DNA of 64,000 bases, from NCBI RefSeq assembly GCF_005844085.1, contig NZ_VCDI01000008.1:62001-126000 (forward strand), written 5' to 3'. Positions within the stretch are counted from its first letter, which is position 1; the number at the start of each line of letters is the position of its first letter. Below are positions 45,977 through 54,257 of this stretch, piece by piece. The notes beneath the pieces were generated by a model. That model saw only the letters and a list, made by a program, of their open reading frames with translations. It had not been told where the DNA came from and searched no databases. This stretch comes from Lichenicoccus roseus (GTDB taxonomy: Bacteria > Pseudomonadota > Alphaproteobacteria > Acetobacterales > Acetobacteraceae). The position numbers were made by a program, and so were the translations under genes.

Positions 45977-47149
45977 ATGCCTGATACGCACGACCTGAAC
46001 CCGGAGGACGGGAGCCCGCGACACTATATCTCCGGCGGTCGCAACGTCGTTGCTCCAGATGGCTCCCCGACTGGTGCTACCGACATCTTCTTTGCCGCCG
46101 TACAGATGAGCCGTATGCCAATGGTGCTGACCGATCCGCACCAGCCGGACGACCCGATCATCTTCTGCAACCATGCATTTGAGCTTCTGACTGGCTGCAC
46201 TCAGGAAGAAATACTGGGTCGCAATTGCCGCTTCTTGCAGGGCGATGCGACTGATCCAAATACTGTTGTAGAAATCCGTCGTTCGCTATGTGCCGGACGT
46301 GATGTCCATTTGGAGATGCTGAATTATCGTAAAGACGGTTCCACGTTCTGGAACGCCCTTTTCATCAGTCCGGTGGTCGATACCTCAGGCAAGCTTGTCT
46401 ACCACTTCGCCAGCCAGATTGACGTGAGCCGCCGCCGGGAAGCTGAAGCGGTGATGCAGCAGGCACAGCGCATGGAGACCCTGGGCGCGATGGCGTCCAG
46501 CCTTGCGAATGAGTTCAACAACCTCATGACCATCGTGCTTGCCAACCTTGAGCGTCTTGCGGCGGAACAGCGTCCCGATCGTCGGGCTCAACAGATCGAG
46601 CGTGCCGCCTGGGGAGCGAGCCGTGCGGCAAAGCTGACAGACCAGATGCTGTCGTTCGCCCATCGGCAATATCACGACGATCAGATGATCGACGTGAACG
46701 AGACGCTCACGAACTGTGATGGCATCCTCGACCAGATGGCTAGACCACTCGCCGAAGTTCGCCTGGATCTTGCTCCGGTAAGGCTGACAACTTCGCTCGA
46801 TGCGAGTCAGCTTGAGATGGCGGTGCTCAACCTAATCCGGAACGCCGCCGACGCTGGGCCGCCCGGCAGCAAGATTACGATCTGCACGCGCCAGCGTCAT
46901 TTTGATGAGCAAGGCGACATCCCAGCCATAGAAATCGCTTTTATCGATCAGGGCTCTGGCATGGACCCGGACGTAGCTCTCCGGGCAACCGAACCCTTCT
47001 TCACCACAAAGCAACCAGGCAGGGGAACGGGCCTCGGTCTTTCCATGGTTAAGGGCTTCGTTGAGCAGTCGAACGGCAGGTTGGAGATCGAGACCAAGGA
47101 AGGCCTTGGTACGACGATCCGGCTGATCTTTCGGGAGGCGGCTGCCTGA
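45977..47149 (+). CDS. LOV-domain sensor kinase lacking its phospho-acceptor His
   Basis: 390 residues from the ATG at 45977. A LOV photosensor domain (about 40-150) has the flavin-binding GRNCRFLQG with the adduct-forming Cys84, then HFASQIDVSRRREAE leading into a HisKA-like helix. There the family has GGxAHDFNNLL but this protein has ASSLANEFNNLM: the His is Asn178 (codon AAT at 46508). The ATPase domain is intact (NLIRNAADAGPPG, DQGSGM, GRGTGLGLSMVKG). Blue-light sensing is likely; autophosphorylation is not. Confidence 0.85.
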   Translation: MPDTHDLNPEDGSPRHYISGGRNVVAPDGSPTGATDIFFAAVQMSRMPMVLTDPHQPDDPIIFCNHAFELLTGCTQEEILGRNCRFLQGDATDPNTVVEIRRSLCAGRDVHLEMLNYRKDGSTFWNALFISPVVDTSGKLVYHFASQIDVSRRREAEAVMQQAQRMETLGAMASSLANEFNNLMTIVLANLERLAAEQRPDRRAQQIERAAWGASRAAKLTDQMLSFAHRQYHDDQMIDVNETLTNCDGILDQMARPLAEVRLDLAPVRLTTSLDASQLEMAVLNLIRNAADAGPPGSKITICTRQRHFDEQGDIPAIEIAFIDQGSGMDPDVALRATEPFFTTKQPGRGTGLGLSMVKGFVEQSNGRLEIETKEGLGTTIRLIFREAAA

Positions 47150-47411
47150 GCAACCTCTCCGTAACTGGCCGCGTGTAAGATCTTGGCGATTGGCTGTCAG
47201 ATGCAGCACACTGAGCTTATCCTGGCGCACTGTCACGATCAGGCCGGCTCGTGTAGCGAGAGCCCCATGGCATCGAATGATATCGGATGACCTGCAGCGC
47301 GGGGTGGTCCCAAAGTCAGCCGCTTCCGTTGAGAACGGATGCACCGCCGGCGCAGCTTCTGTAGGTTCCCGATGGAGCCGCGACCATTGCTAAGGCGGCT
47401 ACCGGCTCCAC

Positions 47412-47648
47412 CTAACGCACATACGCGGACCCTGTGGCTGCAAGTCTATCAACCGCTAGTTTGATCCCGGAATGCCGGTGTTGGATGTAGAGCCGGTCGA
47501 GACAGAACCTCATGGCGATGTATACGGTGATTGCCTGTGCGTCGGCATTGCCGGGCGCGAGACCGTCCGCGCGCTCCACCAGCTTCGCGATCGCGTCGAC
47601 CGACATATCAACAAGCGCAGCGGGCGTAATCAGGTCCGCGTCATTCAT
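47412..47648 (-). CDS. Small hypothetical protein
   Basis: 78 residues, MNDADLITPAALVDMSVDAI and later LAPGNADAQAITVYIAMRFC. Coding-like composition with Ala/Asp/Leu helices, but no recognised family. The ATG lacks a strong ribosome site. The flanks 47150-47411 and 47649-48015 show nothing I can support. Confidence 0.4.
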   Translation of the reverse strand: MNDADLITPAALVDMSVDAIAKLVERADGLAPGNADAQAITVYIAMRFCLDRLYIQHRHSGIKLAVDRLAATGSAYVR

Positions 47649-48015
47649 CGCGAGAACGCACCAGCAGCGGCACGCTTAACGGCGCGATCACCGTCAAGCA
47701 CACCATCGGCGCCTCCATAATGTGCTCATGATCATCGCCGGTAGATTACACTTACGCCTGTTCTTGCCGGATCAGCGGTGCGATGGGGCATCTGATCGCG
47801 CCAACGGCAATTCATTCAGGATGAACCTGTCGGCCGTGCTGCGTTACGCGATCGGGATCGTCAGATGGTGCACCTGTAGCACCTTCGGTGCCGGCCTGTG
47901 CCATCCCGGCTCCATCTGCGACGCAACGCGGGTCGATTAGACCACGAGAGGCGGCAGATGTTGTGTCGTCCAATCAACTCGCGCAAGTTATGGCGCCCTA
48001 TAGGAGTAGAATGCG

Positions 48016-48609
48016 ATGGCAAGAATTGCCTCTGCCAGAACGAGCACGTCAGGAGCAAGTCGCCGCAAGCCCGGGCGGCCCAAGGGGTCGACCAACAAGG
48101 GCTTCACGGGTTCAAGGGAGCCTGCCACTGAGGCCACGACGATGAAGCGCAAGCCGGGCCGCCCGAAGGGGTCGACGAACAAAGTGGCGGTCCAGTCGAA
48201 GCCATCATCACGGTCATCCCAGCAGACGCCGAGGGCCACCGTGGCGAAAGCTACAAAGCCGGTGCGTCGTGCGGCACCCGCCGTGCGCGCAGATGCGGTG
48301 CCGAAGGTGAGCAAGGATGAGCTACGCACTCAGGTGCAGAAGCTGACGGCCTCCGTCGCAACACTGCGTGCGAAGCTGCGGGAGGCAACCAAGGCGGCAA
48401 AGCTCGCCGTGGCCCGGAGTGCCGATCTGGAGGAGCAGGTGGCGCAGCATGAGCGGAATGCAGGGCCGGAGCAAAGCAAGGTAAGGAAAATCACGCGTGC
48501 CAAAGGCACCAGAGGCAAAACGACCCGTCCTGACTCTGGCGACGCGGTTTCTCCGGGCGGTGCGGTCGAGGGATTGCTCCCGGTTGACGACGAGGCGGAG
48601 GCGGCGTGA
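48016..48609 (+). CDS. AT-hook DNA-binding protein with coiled coil
   Basis: 197 residues, very basic. Two copies of KPGRPKGSTNK (about 18-28 and 46-56) are AT-hook motifs that grip the minor groove of AT-rich DNA. A Lys/Arg/Ala-rich spacer is followed by a coiled coil (KDELRTQVQKLTASVATLRA, about 99-150) that probably dimerises, then a basic and finally acidic tail. Likely a small nucleoid-type protein of the plasmid (inference). Confidence 0.72.
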   Translation: MARIASARTSTSGASRRKPGRPKGSTNKGFTGSREPATEATTMKRKPGRPKGSTNKVAVQSKPSSRSSQQTPRATVAKATKPVRRAAPAVRADAVPKVSKDELRTQVQKLTASVATLRAKLREATKAAKLAVARSADLEEQVAQHERNAGPEQSKVRKITRAKGTRGKTTRPDSGDAVSPGGAVEGLLPVDDEAEAA

Positions 48610-48705
48610 GAGGATTCCAAGCATCATCTCGGCGTCGATAAGAGCTGGATCCCGCCCAACCTGGTCGCCCTTTTTGATGAAGGGCGGCTGGGTCGCAGCC
48701 TAGCG

Positions 48706-49599
48706 CTACGAGAGCGTCGGTGGCGTCCGCGGACGCTCGTGACAACCCCCTGAATCGTGGCGGCTGACCAGAATCGCCTGCCACGCTGCCTCCTGATCCA
48801 GCGTCAGCTGACCGTCACGGGCAAGTTCCAAGCTAGCAGCAAACGTACTTGCCAGGGCGGACCGGGCGCGGAAGCCGCCCACCTCCTCCAGCTTCAGGTC
48901 CGGCAGAAAGGACGTCAGCGCACTGGCATCCGGCAGCACCGCCAGCCGCTCGCGGATGCGGGCGATCGACCCCGGCACCGGCCATAGCGTGCGCGGCGGC
49001 AGCCGATAGGCCTCTGCCAGCTGGTCCGGCAGCGCCAGGGCCACCAGACAAGCCCGCATCATCTCAGCGAGATCCCCGCCCTCCCCCGGTGCGCCCGCAC
49101 CCCCCACCTCCGCCCTGCCCCGTGCCCAGACTTGCAGACCAAGCTGCTGCCGACGCTCGAGCCAGTCGGCGGCGGCCTGGATGTGGCGCCGGCTGAGCAG
49201 CTGCCGCCGCAACTCGTCCGCCTCACGGATGGCGGCCTGCGCCTCCGGCGCGCTGGTCGGCAGGATCAGCCGCGCGCGTAGTTGGGTTAGCGTCGCCGCC
49301 ATCACCAGCCAGTCTGCCCAGCGCGACAGCGACGACGCCGCCTGTTGGATCCTACCCTGCTGCAGCGCCTGCTCCAGGGCCGTGGCAAAGGCCTCGACCA
49401 GCGCCACGATCGACAGCTGCGACAGGTCGAGACGGTGTGTCCGCACCAGCTCGAGCAGCCAGTCGAGCGGCCCCTCGAAGCCCTTCACCGACAGCACCGG
49501 CGCCTCGCTCTCCCGCCGGAGTGCACGCGGCGGCTGGTCCCAATCGATCTCATTGATCGAGCCGGTTTCCACTGCCAGCGGCACGACGCTGTCGGTCAT
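48706..49599 (-). CDS. ScpA-like segregation/condensation protein
   Basis: 297 residues from the ATG at 49599. The core VKGFEGPLDWLLELVRTHRL and DLSQLSIVALVEAFATAL, followed by WLVMAATLTQLRARLILP, match ScpA, the kleisin that links SMC with ScpB. The C-terminal part (SFLPDLKLEEVGGFRARSAL) is diverged. No scpB or smc is visible. Its start overlaps the stop of the upstream gene (ATGA). A plasmid-specific kleisin homologue is the likeliest reading. Confidence 0.68.
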   Translation of the reverse strand: MTDSVVPLAVETGSINEIDWDQPPRALRRESEAPVLSVKGFEGPLDWLLELVRTHRLDLSQLSIVALVEAFATALEQALQQGRIQQAASSLSRWADWLVMAATLTQLRARLILPTSAPEAQAAIREADELRRQLLSRRHIQAAADWLERRQQLGLQVWARGRAEVGGAGAPGEGGDLAEMMRACLVALALPDQLAEAYRLPPRTLWPVPGSIARIRERLAVLPDASALTSFLPDLKLEEVGGFRARSALASTFAASLELARDGQLTLDQEAAWQAILVSRHDSGGCHERPRTPPTLS

Positions 49600-50141
49600 G
49601 CCGCCTGGCCGTAGAGCGGCCGGGTCTCGAAGCGCAGCTGCGGCCAAGTGTGCGCAATCGCCGACAGCGCCCGCCACGGTGTCCAGTCCGCCGACCAGAA
49701 GCCGAGCCGCCACATGGTCTCGGCCGCCTTCTGGTCACGCGGCTCTCCGAGCACAACGACATGCCGCAGGGCCTGGGTGGTGCCCCAGTGCTGCCAGAGC
49801 CAGGCCAGCGCCTGCGGATGGTCCGGCCCAAGCACCAGAATGCTGCCGGGCACCGGCCGCAGCGCATACAGATCGAACAGGCAAGCCCGGCTGCGCCCGA
49901 CCTGCGCCACCGCCAGCCCATGCCGCCGTTCCGACGCCTCACGCAGCTGCTGCGCCAGGATCCGGGCTCCCTGTGCGCTTAGGCTGCGGGACGCCCCTCC
50001 CATCAGCCGGTGGAACCAGTCCTCCTGCAGCTGCTCGAAGTCGATCTGCCACGGGATTATCCCGGCACCAGCCGCCTCCGTGCGGAAGCGCATCAGCGCC
50101 TCCACCGGCCCGCTGATCGTCAGCCGGTGCCGCGCATACAT
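49596..50141 (-). CDS. Hypothetical protein, partner of the ScpA-like gene
   Basis: 181 residues from the ATG at 50141 (MYARHRLTISGPVEALMRFR). It has a mixed helix/strand pattern with Trp-rich segments (LAWLWQHWGTTQALRHVVVL, WSADWTPWRALSAIAHTWPQ). No known family. It overlaps the ScpA-like gene by four bases, so the two are coupled and probably work together. Its 5' edge meets the truncated IS6 transposase. Confidence 0.6.
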   Translation of the reverse strand: MYARHRLTISGPVEALMRFRTEAAGAGIIPWQIDFEQLQEDWFHRLMGGASRSLSAQGARILAQQLREASERRHGLAVAQVGRSRACLFDLYALRPVPGSILVLGPDHPQALAWLWQHWGTTQALRHVVVLGEPRDQKAAETMWRLGFWSADWTPWRALSAIAHTWPQLRFETRPLYGQAA

Positions 50142-50760
50142 CGGATCCGCCCCTTGATGCCGCAATGGTCCTGTTCAAGGCGATTGTTCAGGTAGGCACT
50201 CGTTCGATGCCGGACCGTCTTGCCCAGCACGCTGCCGATCGCTCTCGGATAGGAGCCATGGCCAGCCGTTGTCACGCGGCTTGGCCGGAAACCCATGGTC
50301 GCCCGGGCCGAGCGGAAGAACGCCTTGGCCGCCCTCATGTCGCGGTGCGCGCTGAGCATCGCGTCGACTAGGTTTCCGTCCGAATCGATCGCTCGATAAA
50401 GGTAGGTCCAGCGGCCGCGGACCTTTAGATAGGTTTCATCGACATACCAGCTCGTGCCGGGTGTGCGGCGCGTGCCGCGCCAGCGCTTACGCAGCTCGTC
50501 GCCATGACCGGCAGCAGCTTTGTCTCCCAGCCGCGGACGGCCCCGTGGCTCACCCCAATCCCACGTAGCGCCATGATCTCGCTCAGGTCGCGCAGGGTCA
50601 ATCTGTAACGCAGCCGGCAGAACACCACGAAGGCGATGATGTCGCTGGGCGGGCAGGTCCGGTTCAGCACGCCCAAGCTGCGATCGTTGAACTGCCGCCC
50701 GCAGGCCCGGCAGCGAAAGCTACGATAGCGACCGTCTTCGACCCTCTAGAGACGGTATGG
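50142..50760 (-). mobile_element. IS6-family transposase remnant
   Basis: The upstream part reads SFRCRACGRQFNDRSLGVLN (zinc-ribbon start), then TCPPSDIIAFVVFCRLRYRL and LSEIMALRGIGVSHGAVRGW. A frameshift near 50500 leads to GTSWYVDETYLKVRGRWTYL and YRAIDSDGNLVDAMLSAHRD in the second frame, ending HCGIKGRIRCMRGTG with the normal C-terminus lost at about 50142. It is nonfunctional. Confidence 0.72.
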
Positions 50761-50909
50761 GCTTCCCACTACGGTGCCGTCGCGATCTCAGCGCACTTGC
50801 GCCGCACTTACTGGTCACAAGGAGGGTAGCGCCTTGAACCTCGCGGGAACGCGAAGCAACAAAGGCGGGAGGATCAGCTAACGCACTAGCTGACAGCCGA
50901 GGCTTGGCC

Positions 50910-51101
50910 ATGCCGGACTATCGAGTGCTGATCCTTGATCAGGAGGTCAGGGTACTAGCCTTCGAAACCTTCAACGCTGACGATGATCAGCTTGCTTGGA
51001 AGCATGTCCGCATGTGTTTCACGGCCGCCTATGCAGTGGAGCTGTGGTGCGGGACGCGCAGGGTCGATCTCATCGGGCAGCAGGTCAGCCGCGGTGCTTA
51101 A
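50910..51101 (+). CDS. Small hypothetical protein
   Basis: 63 residues starting MPDYRVLILDQEVRVLAFET and ending near YAVELWCGTRRVDLIGQQ. The MPDYR... VELW pattern is a small family common in Alphaproteobacteria, often seen near mobile DNA; function unknown. The start at 50910 is preferred over GTG-like frames upstream because it matches the family opening. Confidence 0.55.
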   Translation: MPDYRVLILDQEVRVLAFETFNADDDQLAWKHVRMCFTAAYAVELWCGTRRVDLIGQQVSRGA

Positions 51102-51115
51102 CGCTGACTGACGCC

Positions 51116-51270
51116 TCAGTTGTTGCCCTTGAGCCCGCCCATCGCACGATGGAGCTTGTCGACATCAAACGGCCTCACGACGAGGGGACATTTAGGGACT
51201 GGCCGTCCAACCCCTGCCCAAAACCTGTCGCAAACATCACTGGGACGCCGCCTGCCGTCAGTAGGCTAGC
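51116..51270 (-). pseudogene. Response regulator C-terminal remnant, frameshifted
   Basis: The minus strand reads GVPVMFATGFGQGLDGQSLN, then a frameshift, then LVVRPFDVDKLHRAMGGLKG to a TGA at 51116. This is the end of a single-domain receiver (the 'KPFDxxxLxxAL' helix). The first two thirds are absent. Confidence 0.55.
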
Positions 51271-51290
51271 GGTCGGCACGTATGCAGCCT

Positions 51291-51335
51291 CATAATCTCG
51301 CGCACCTGGCGCATCGTCGTCCTCTCCGCTGGCAT
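51291..51335 (-). mobile_element. IS21 istA N-terminal fragment
   Basis: MPAERTTMRQVREIM is the opening of IS21-type IstA proteins. It changes to unrelated sequence after 15 codons, next to the response regulator remnant. It is distinct from the istA at 24.2-25.2 kb, which lacks this part. Confidence 0.45.
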
Positions 51336-51345
51336 CGGTTGCTCC

Positions 51346-51718
51346 TCACAAGAGCGACCCTAAACAGCGAGCTGGAGCAAGCTGGATGAGGCCGGTTGGC
51401 TCGTTCGATCGGATTTCGATATCTCGTAGCACGCCTGGGGCCGAGCCTGCGTCATCTTTGGTTGGATGGAGGCGGTTACGGCCTTGGCCGTCATCTCGGC
51501 CAGGTATGGTGCGGGCAAGGTTCGCTCGCCAGCGCACTTAACATGTGCGGTATTGGCCCTGCCCAGCAGCGTAGCGAGGGCACACAGTCAGCCTCCAACC
51601 CGTGACACCTGAGGTCGAATGATCTCCTTGGCTATCGCGAAAAAAGCCCAATAAGTGCGCTGCACGACGTGATCTTGCTGGCGATGCAAGGCCTGACGCG
51701 GATTGACCATCTAGCTCG
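51346..51718. other. Intergenic region downstream of the sugar transporter
   Basis: About 370 bases in which I see no gene, repeat or promoter. Confidence 0.4.
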
Positions 51719-53140
51719 CTACGCGGCGCGTTTGGTTCTGCCGTGTTTCCATAGCTGCTGCATCTGCTCGAGCGATCGGCCCTTGGTCTCCGGGATGGCA
51801 TAGAAGACCCAAATCCAGCCAATCACGCAGAACAATCCGAACAGCCAGAAGGTGAATGAATTACCGAGCACGTTGATCAGCGACAGGAACACTTGGCTGA
51901 CGATGAACGCAGAAGCCCAGTTGACAGCGGTCGCGACTGCAACCGCCCGGCCCCGGATGTGGCCGGGGAAAATCTCGTTGATGACCGTCCAGACCACCGG
52001 TCCCAACGAGAACGCGAAGCAGGCGATGAACACGACCAACGCCGCCAGCGTCACGATCCCCGCTGTGCTCGTAGTAGCTGAATGCGCAGTGCTGACGCTT
52101 ATCATGAACTCGAAGGCAGCTCCGACGACGGCAAGACTTAGGGCCATGCCCACCAACCCAGCGAGCAGCAGCTTGCGCCGTCCCAGCTGGTCTATGAAGG
52201 CAATGGCAATGAATGTGGCGGCCACGTTGACCCCACCCACCGCCCAGGTTGTCACCGTCGTTTGAGCTGCCTGCGTCGTGAAGCCGGCCGCCTGAAATAT
52301 CTGGTCGGCATAGTAGATGATGGCGTTGATGCCGGTGATTTGTTGGAACACGGCGAGGCCGACGCCAACCAACAACGGACGACGCCACTCGGGACCGAAC
52401 ACCTCGGCCCATGACGCCCGGCCGCTATCGTGCGTTAGCGCCGCCGCAATCGCGTCGAGGTTCGGACTGGGGTCTACGCCGGGGTGTATCTTCTGCAATT
52501 GGGTGACGGCATCGGCCCGACGTCCCATCCGGATCAGCCATCTCGGCGACTGCGGCGCCAACAGCGCGACGGCGACAAGCATCAGGCCTGGTGCCGCAGA
52601 CAAGCCCAGCATCCAGCGCCAGGCCCCGACTTTGGACAGCCAACCATCGACAAGATAGGCGGCGAAGATACCGCCGGCCACTGCGAGCTGGTAGGCGGAG
52701 ATGAAGCGTCCGCGCAGCGCCGTAGGCGCCAGCTCTGCGGCGTATAGCGGCGCAGCCACGGCCGCGATGCCGACTCCTAATCCCACGATCAGCCGCCCAC
52801 CGACCAGAACTATAGTGTCGGGAGCCAGCGCTTCCACGAGCGACCCCAGGGTGAAGACCAAGCCGGCGATTAGCACTGCTCGCTGGCGCCCCAGGCGGTC
52901 GGCCAGTTCGCCTCCCAACAGCGCACCAAACAACGCGCCGAGCGTGACCCAGCTGGTGACCACCTCCACCAACAGCGCGCTCAGTGAGAATTCTGCCTTG
53001 ATGCTGGTCAGGGCACCGGAGACGACGCCCTGGTCGTAGCCGAACAACGCCCCCGATAGCAGAATGACAGCCAGAACCACGGCAAGCCATGGCGTGATGG
53101 TGGCAGCGCCGACGAGCTTCACATCTGGGGCGCCCGCCAA
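51719..53140 (-). CDS. MFS sugar porter (sugar-proton symporter)
   Basis: 473 residues with twelve membrane helices. Sugar-porter signatures are clear: GYDQGVVSGAL, ADRLGRQRAVLIAG (loop 2-3), LYAAELAPTALRGRFISAYQ, the central cytoplasmic loop SPRWLIRMGRRADAV, FQQITGINAIIYYAD and the C-terminal PETKGRSLEQMQ. It imports hexose or pentose by proton symport; the substrate is not readable. It lies between a truncated slipin and the IS-rich stretch. Confidence 0.92.
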   Translation of the reverse strand: MAGAPDVKLVGAATITPWLAVVLAVILLSGALFGYDQGVVSGALTSIKAEFSLSALLVEVVTSWVTLGALFGALLGGELADRLGRQRAVLIAGLVFTLGSLVEALAPDTIVLVGGRLIVGLGVGIAAVAAPLYAAELAPTALRGRFISAYQLAVAGGIFAAYLVDGWLSKVGAWRWMLGLSAAPGLMLVAVALLAPQSPRWLIRMGRRADAVTQLQKIHPGVDPSPNLDAIAAALTHDSGRASWAEVFGPEWRRPLLVGVGLAVFQQITGINAIIYYADQIFQAAGFTTQAAQTTVTTWAVGGVNVAATFIAIAFIDQLGRRKLLLAGLVGMALSLAVVGAAFEFMISVSTAHSATTSTAGIVTLAALVVFIACFAFSLGPVVWTVINEIFPGHIRGRAVAVATAVNWASAFIVSQVFLSLINVLGNSFTFWLFGLFCVIGWIWVFYAIPETKGRSLEQMQQLWKHGRTKRAA

Positions 53141-53154
53141 GTCCTAATTGGCGT

Positions 53155-53505
53155 TCATGCGCCGATCGCCTGGCGGTAGCTGGCAATGTTGATGGCGGCG
53201 GCACGCGAGTCCGTCATCTGCCAGAGCCCGGTGGCGTCCACGCCGACGGCCATGGTGACCTTGGTCAGCGCCTGCTCGGCGGTGATGGTATTGGTCTCCA
53301 CCCGCATGTCGATGACAAACGCCACCTCGTCGACCAGCGGAATGACAAAGAACAACCCTGGGCCTTTTAGACCGCGGAAGCGGCCGAGCCGCAGCACGAC
53401 ATCACGCTTCCATTCCTGCATCACCCGCACTTTGCGCAGGAGGAGAAATAGCACAATGACCATGGCAATGATGGGGACGGCCAGCCTGGAGAGCTCTGGA
53501 ATCAT
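53155..53505 (-). pseudogene. Slipin/stomatin (SPFH) gene, 3'-truncated
   Basis: 116 residues of the slipin family: one membrane helix (VPIIAMVIVLFLLLRKVRVM), then VVLRLGRFRGLKGPGLFFVI, IDMRVETNTITAEQALTKV and NIASYRQAIGA followed by a stop. Intact proteins have about 250 residues including the rest of the SPFH domain. The missing part ends at the junction with the sugar porter gene, so it was probably lost by recombination there. Confidence 0.65.
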
Positions 53506-53933
53506 GCCGCGACGATAGCACGTTCAGCGCCGCCCCTCCCCGCAGAGACGGAGGGCAGCAGCGTCGCGATCGGCACGTCCACTTCGGCAAGTCTCGCGAA
53601 GGTCAGGCGCGTCCCGGACCGAGTGCCTTCAGCTCGCCGACATGCCGCTCAACGATGCGATGCGTCTCAGCGGCAAAGGTTGGCGCGTCCCACTCGCTCT
53701 GCGGCTCGGCCGTTACTGATGCGTGCCCGCCCTCCCCGCATCAGCTTCTACGGGATGGCCGAAGTCTGCGGCCTCCCCTCAATTGAGGCAAGTCTGGCTA
53801 AGGCGTGGTAAAGGTACGTGCCACTACATATGCCCGATAATTACGCTTGTCGTGCATACAGTGGAACGGCTAGCCTGGAGCCCGAAATCTCGCCCAACCG
53901 CCGGATCCCCGGCCTCCGGAAGCGCCCCGCCCG
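53506..53933. other. Intergenic region before clpS
   Basis: About 430 bases. The minus strand near 53610-53740 has a short coding-like stretch (PTFAAETHRIVERHVGELKA, then LGPGRA and a stop) that may be the tail of a lost gene. No complete gene is visible. Confidence 0.35.
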
Positions 53934-54239
53934 ATGCCCGAGACCATCGCCCTGCCGCCGATCCAGCTCGAGACCAAAACCAAGCGGCCGCCGCTGCATA
54001 AGGTGATGCTGGTCAACGACGACGTCTCGCCGTGCGCGTTCGTGGTCCTGGTGCTGAAAGCGGTGTTTCGTATGGACGAGGGACAGGCCAGCCGCGTGAT
54101 GATGACCGCGCACCAGCGGGGCGCCTGCGTGGTGGCGGTCTTCACCCAGGAGGTCGCGGAGGAAAAGGCGACGCTGGCCACCGACATGGCGCGCAAGCGG
54201 GACTTTCCGTTGTTGTTCACCACCGAGCCGGAGGACTAG
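53934..54239 (+). CDS. clpS: ClpS-like protease adaptor
   Basis: 101 residues. ClpS features are clear: HKVMLVNDDVSPCAFVVLVL (with the NDD signature), MMTAHQRGACVVAVFTQEVA (His of the substrate pocket) and the DFPLLFTTEPE end. ClpS delivers N-end-rule substrates to ClpAP. There is no clpA here, so it must act on the host ClpA or have been adapted. It stands 18 bp before the integrase gene in the same direction. Confidence 0.85.
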   Translation: MPETIALPPIQLETKTKRPPLHKVMLVNDDVSPCAFVVLVLKAVFRMDEGQASRVMMTAHQRGACVVAVFTQEVAEEKATLATDMARKRDFPLLFTTEPED

Positions 54240-54257
54240 GCCCGGAAGGCCCGCCCG

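Noticed and set aside
47722-47940. Plus-strand open frame MLMIIAGRLHLRLFLPDQRC
   Set aside because: Its composition looks non-coding, and no ribosome site is present.
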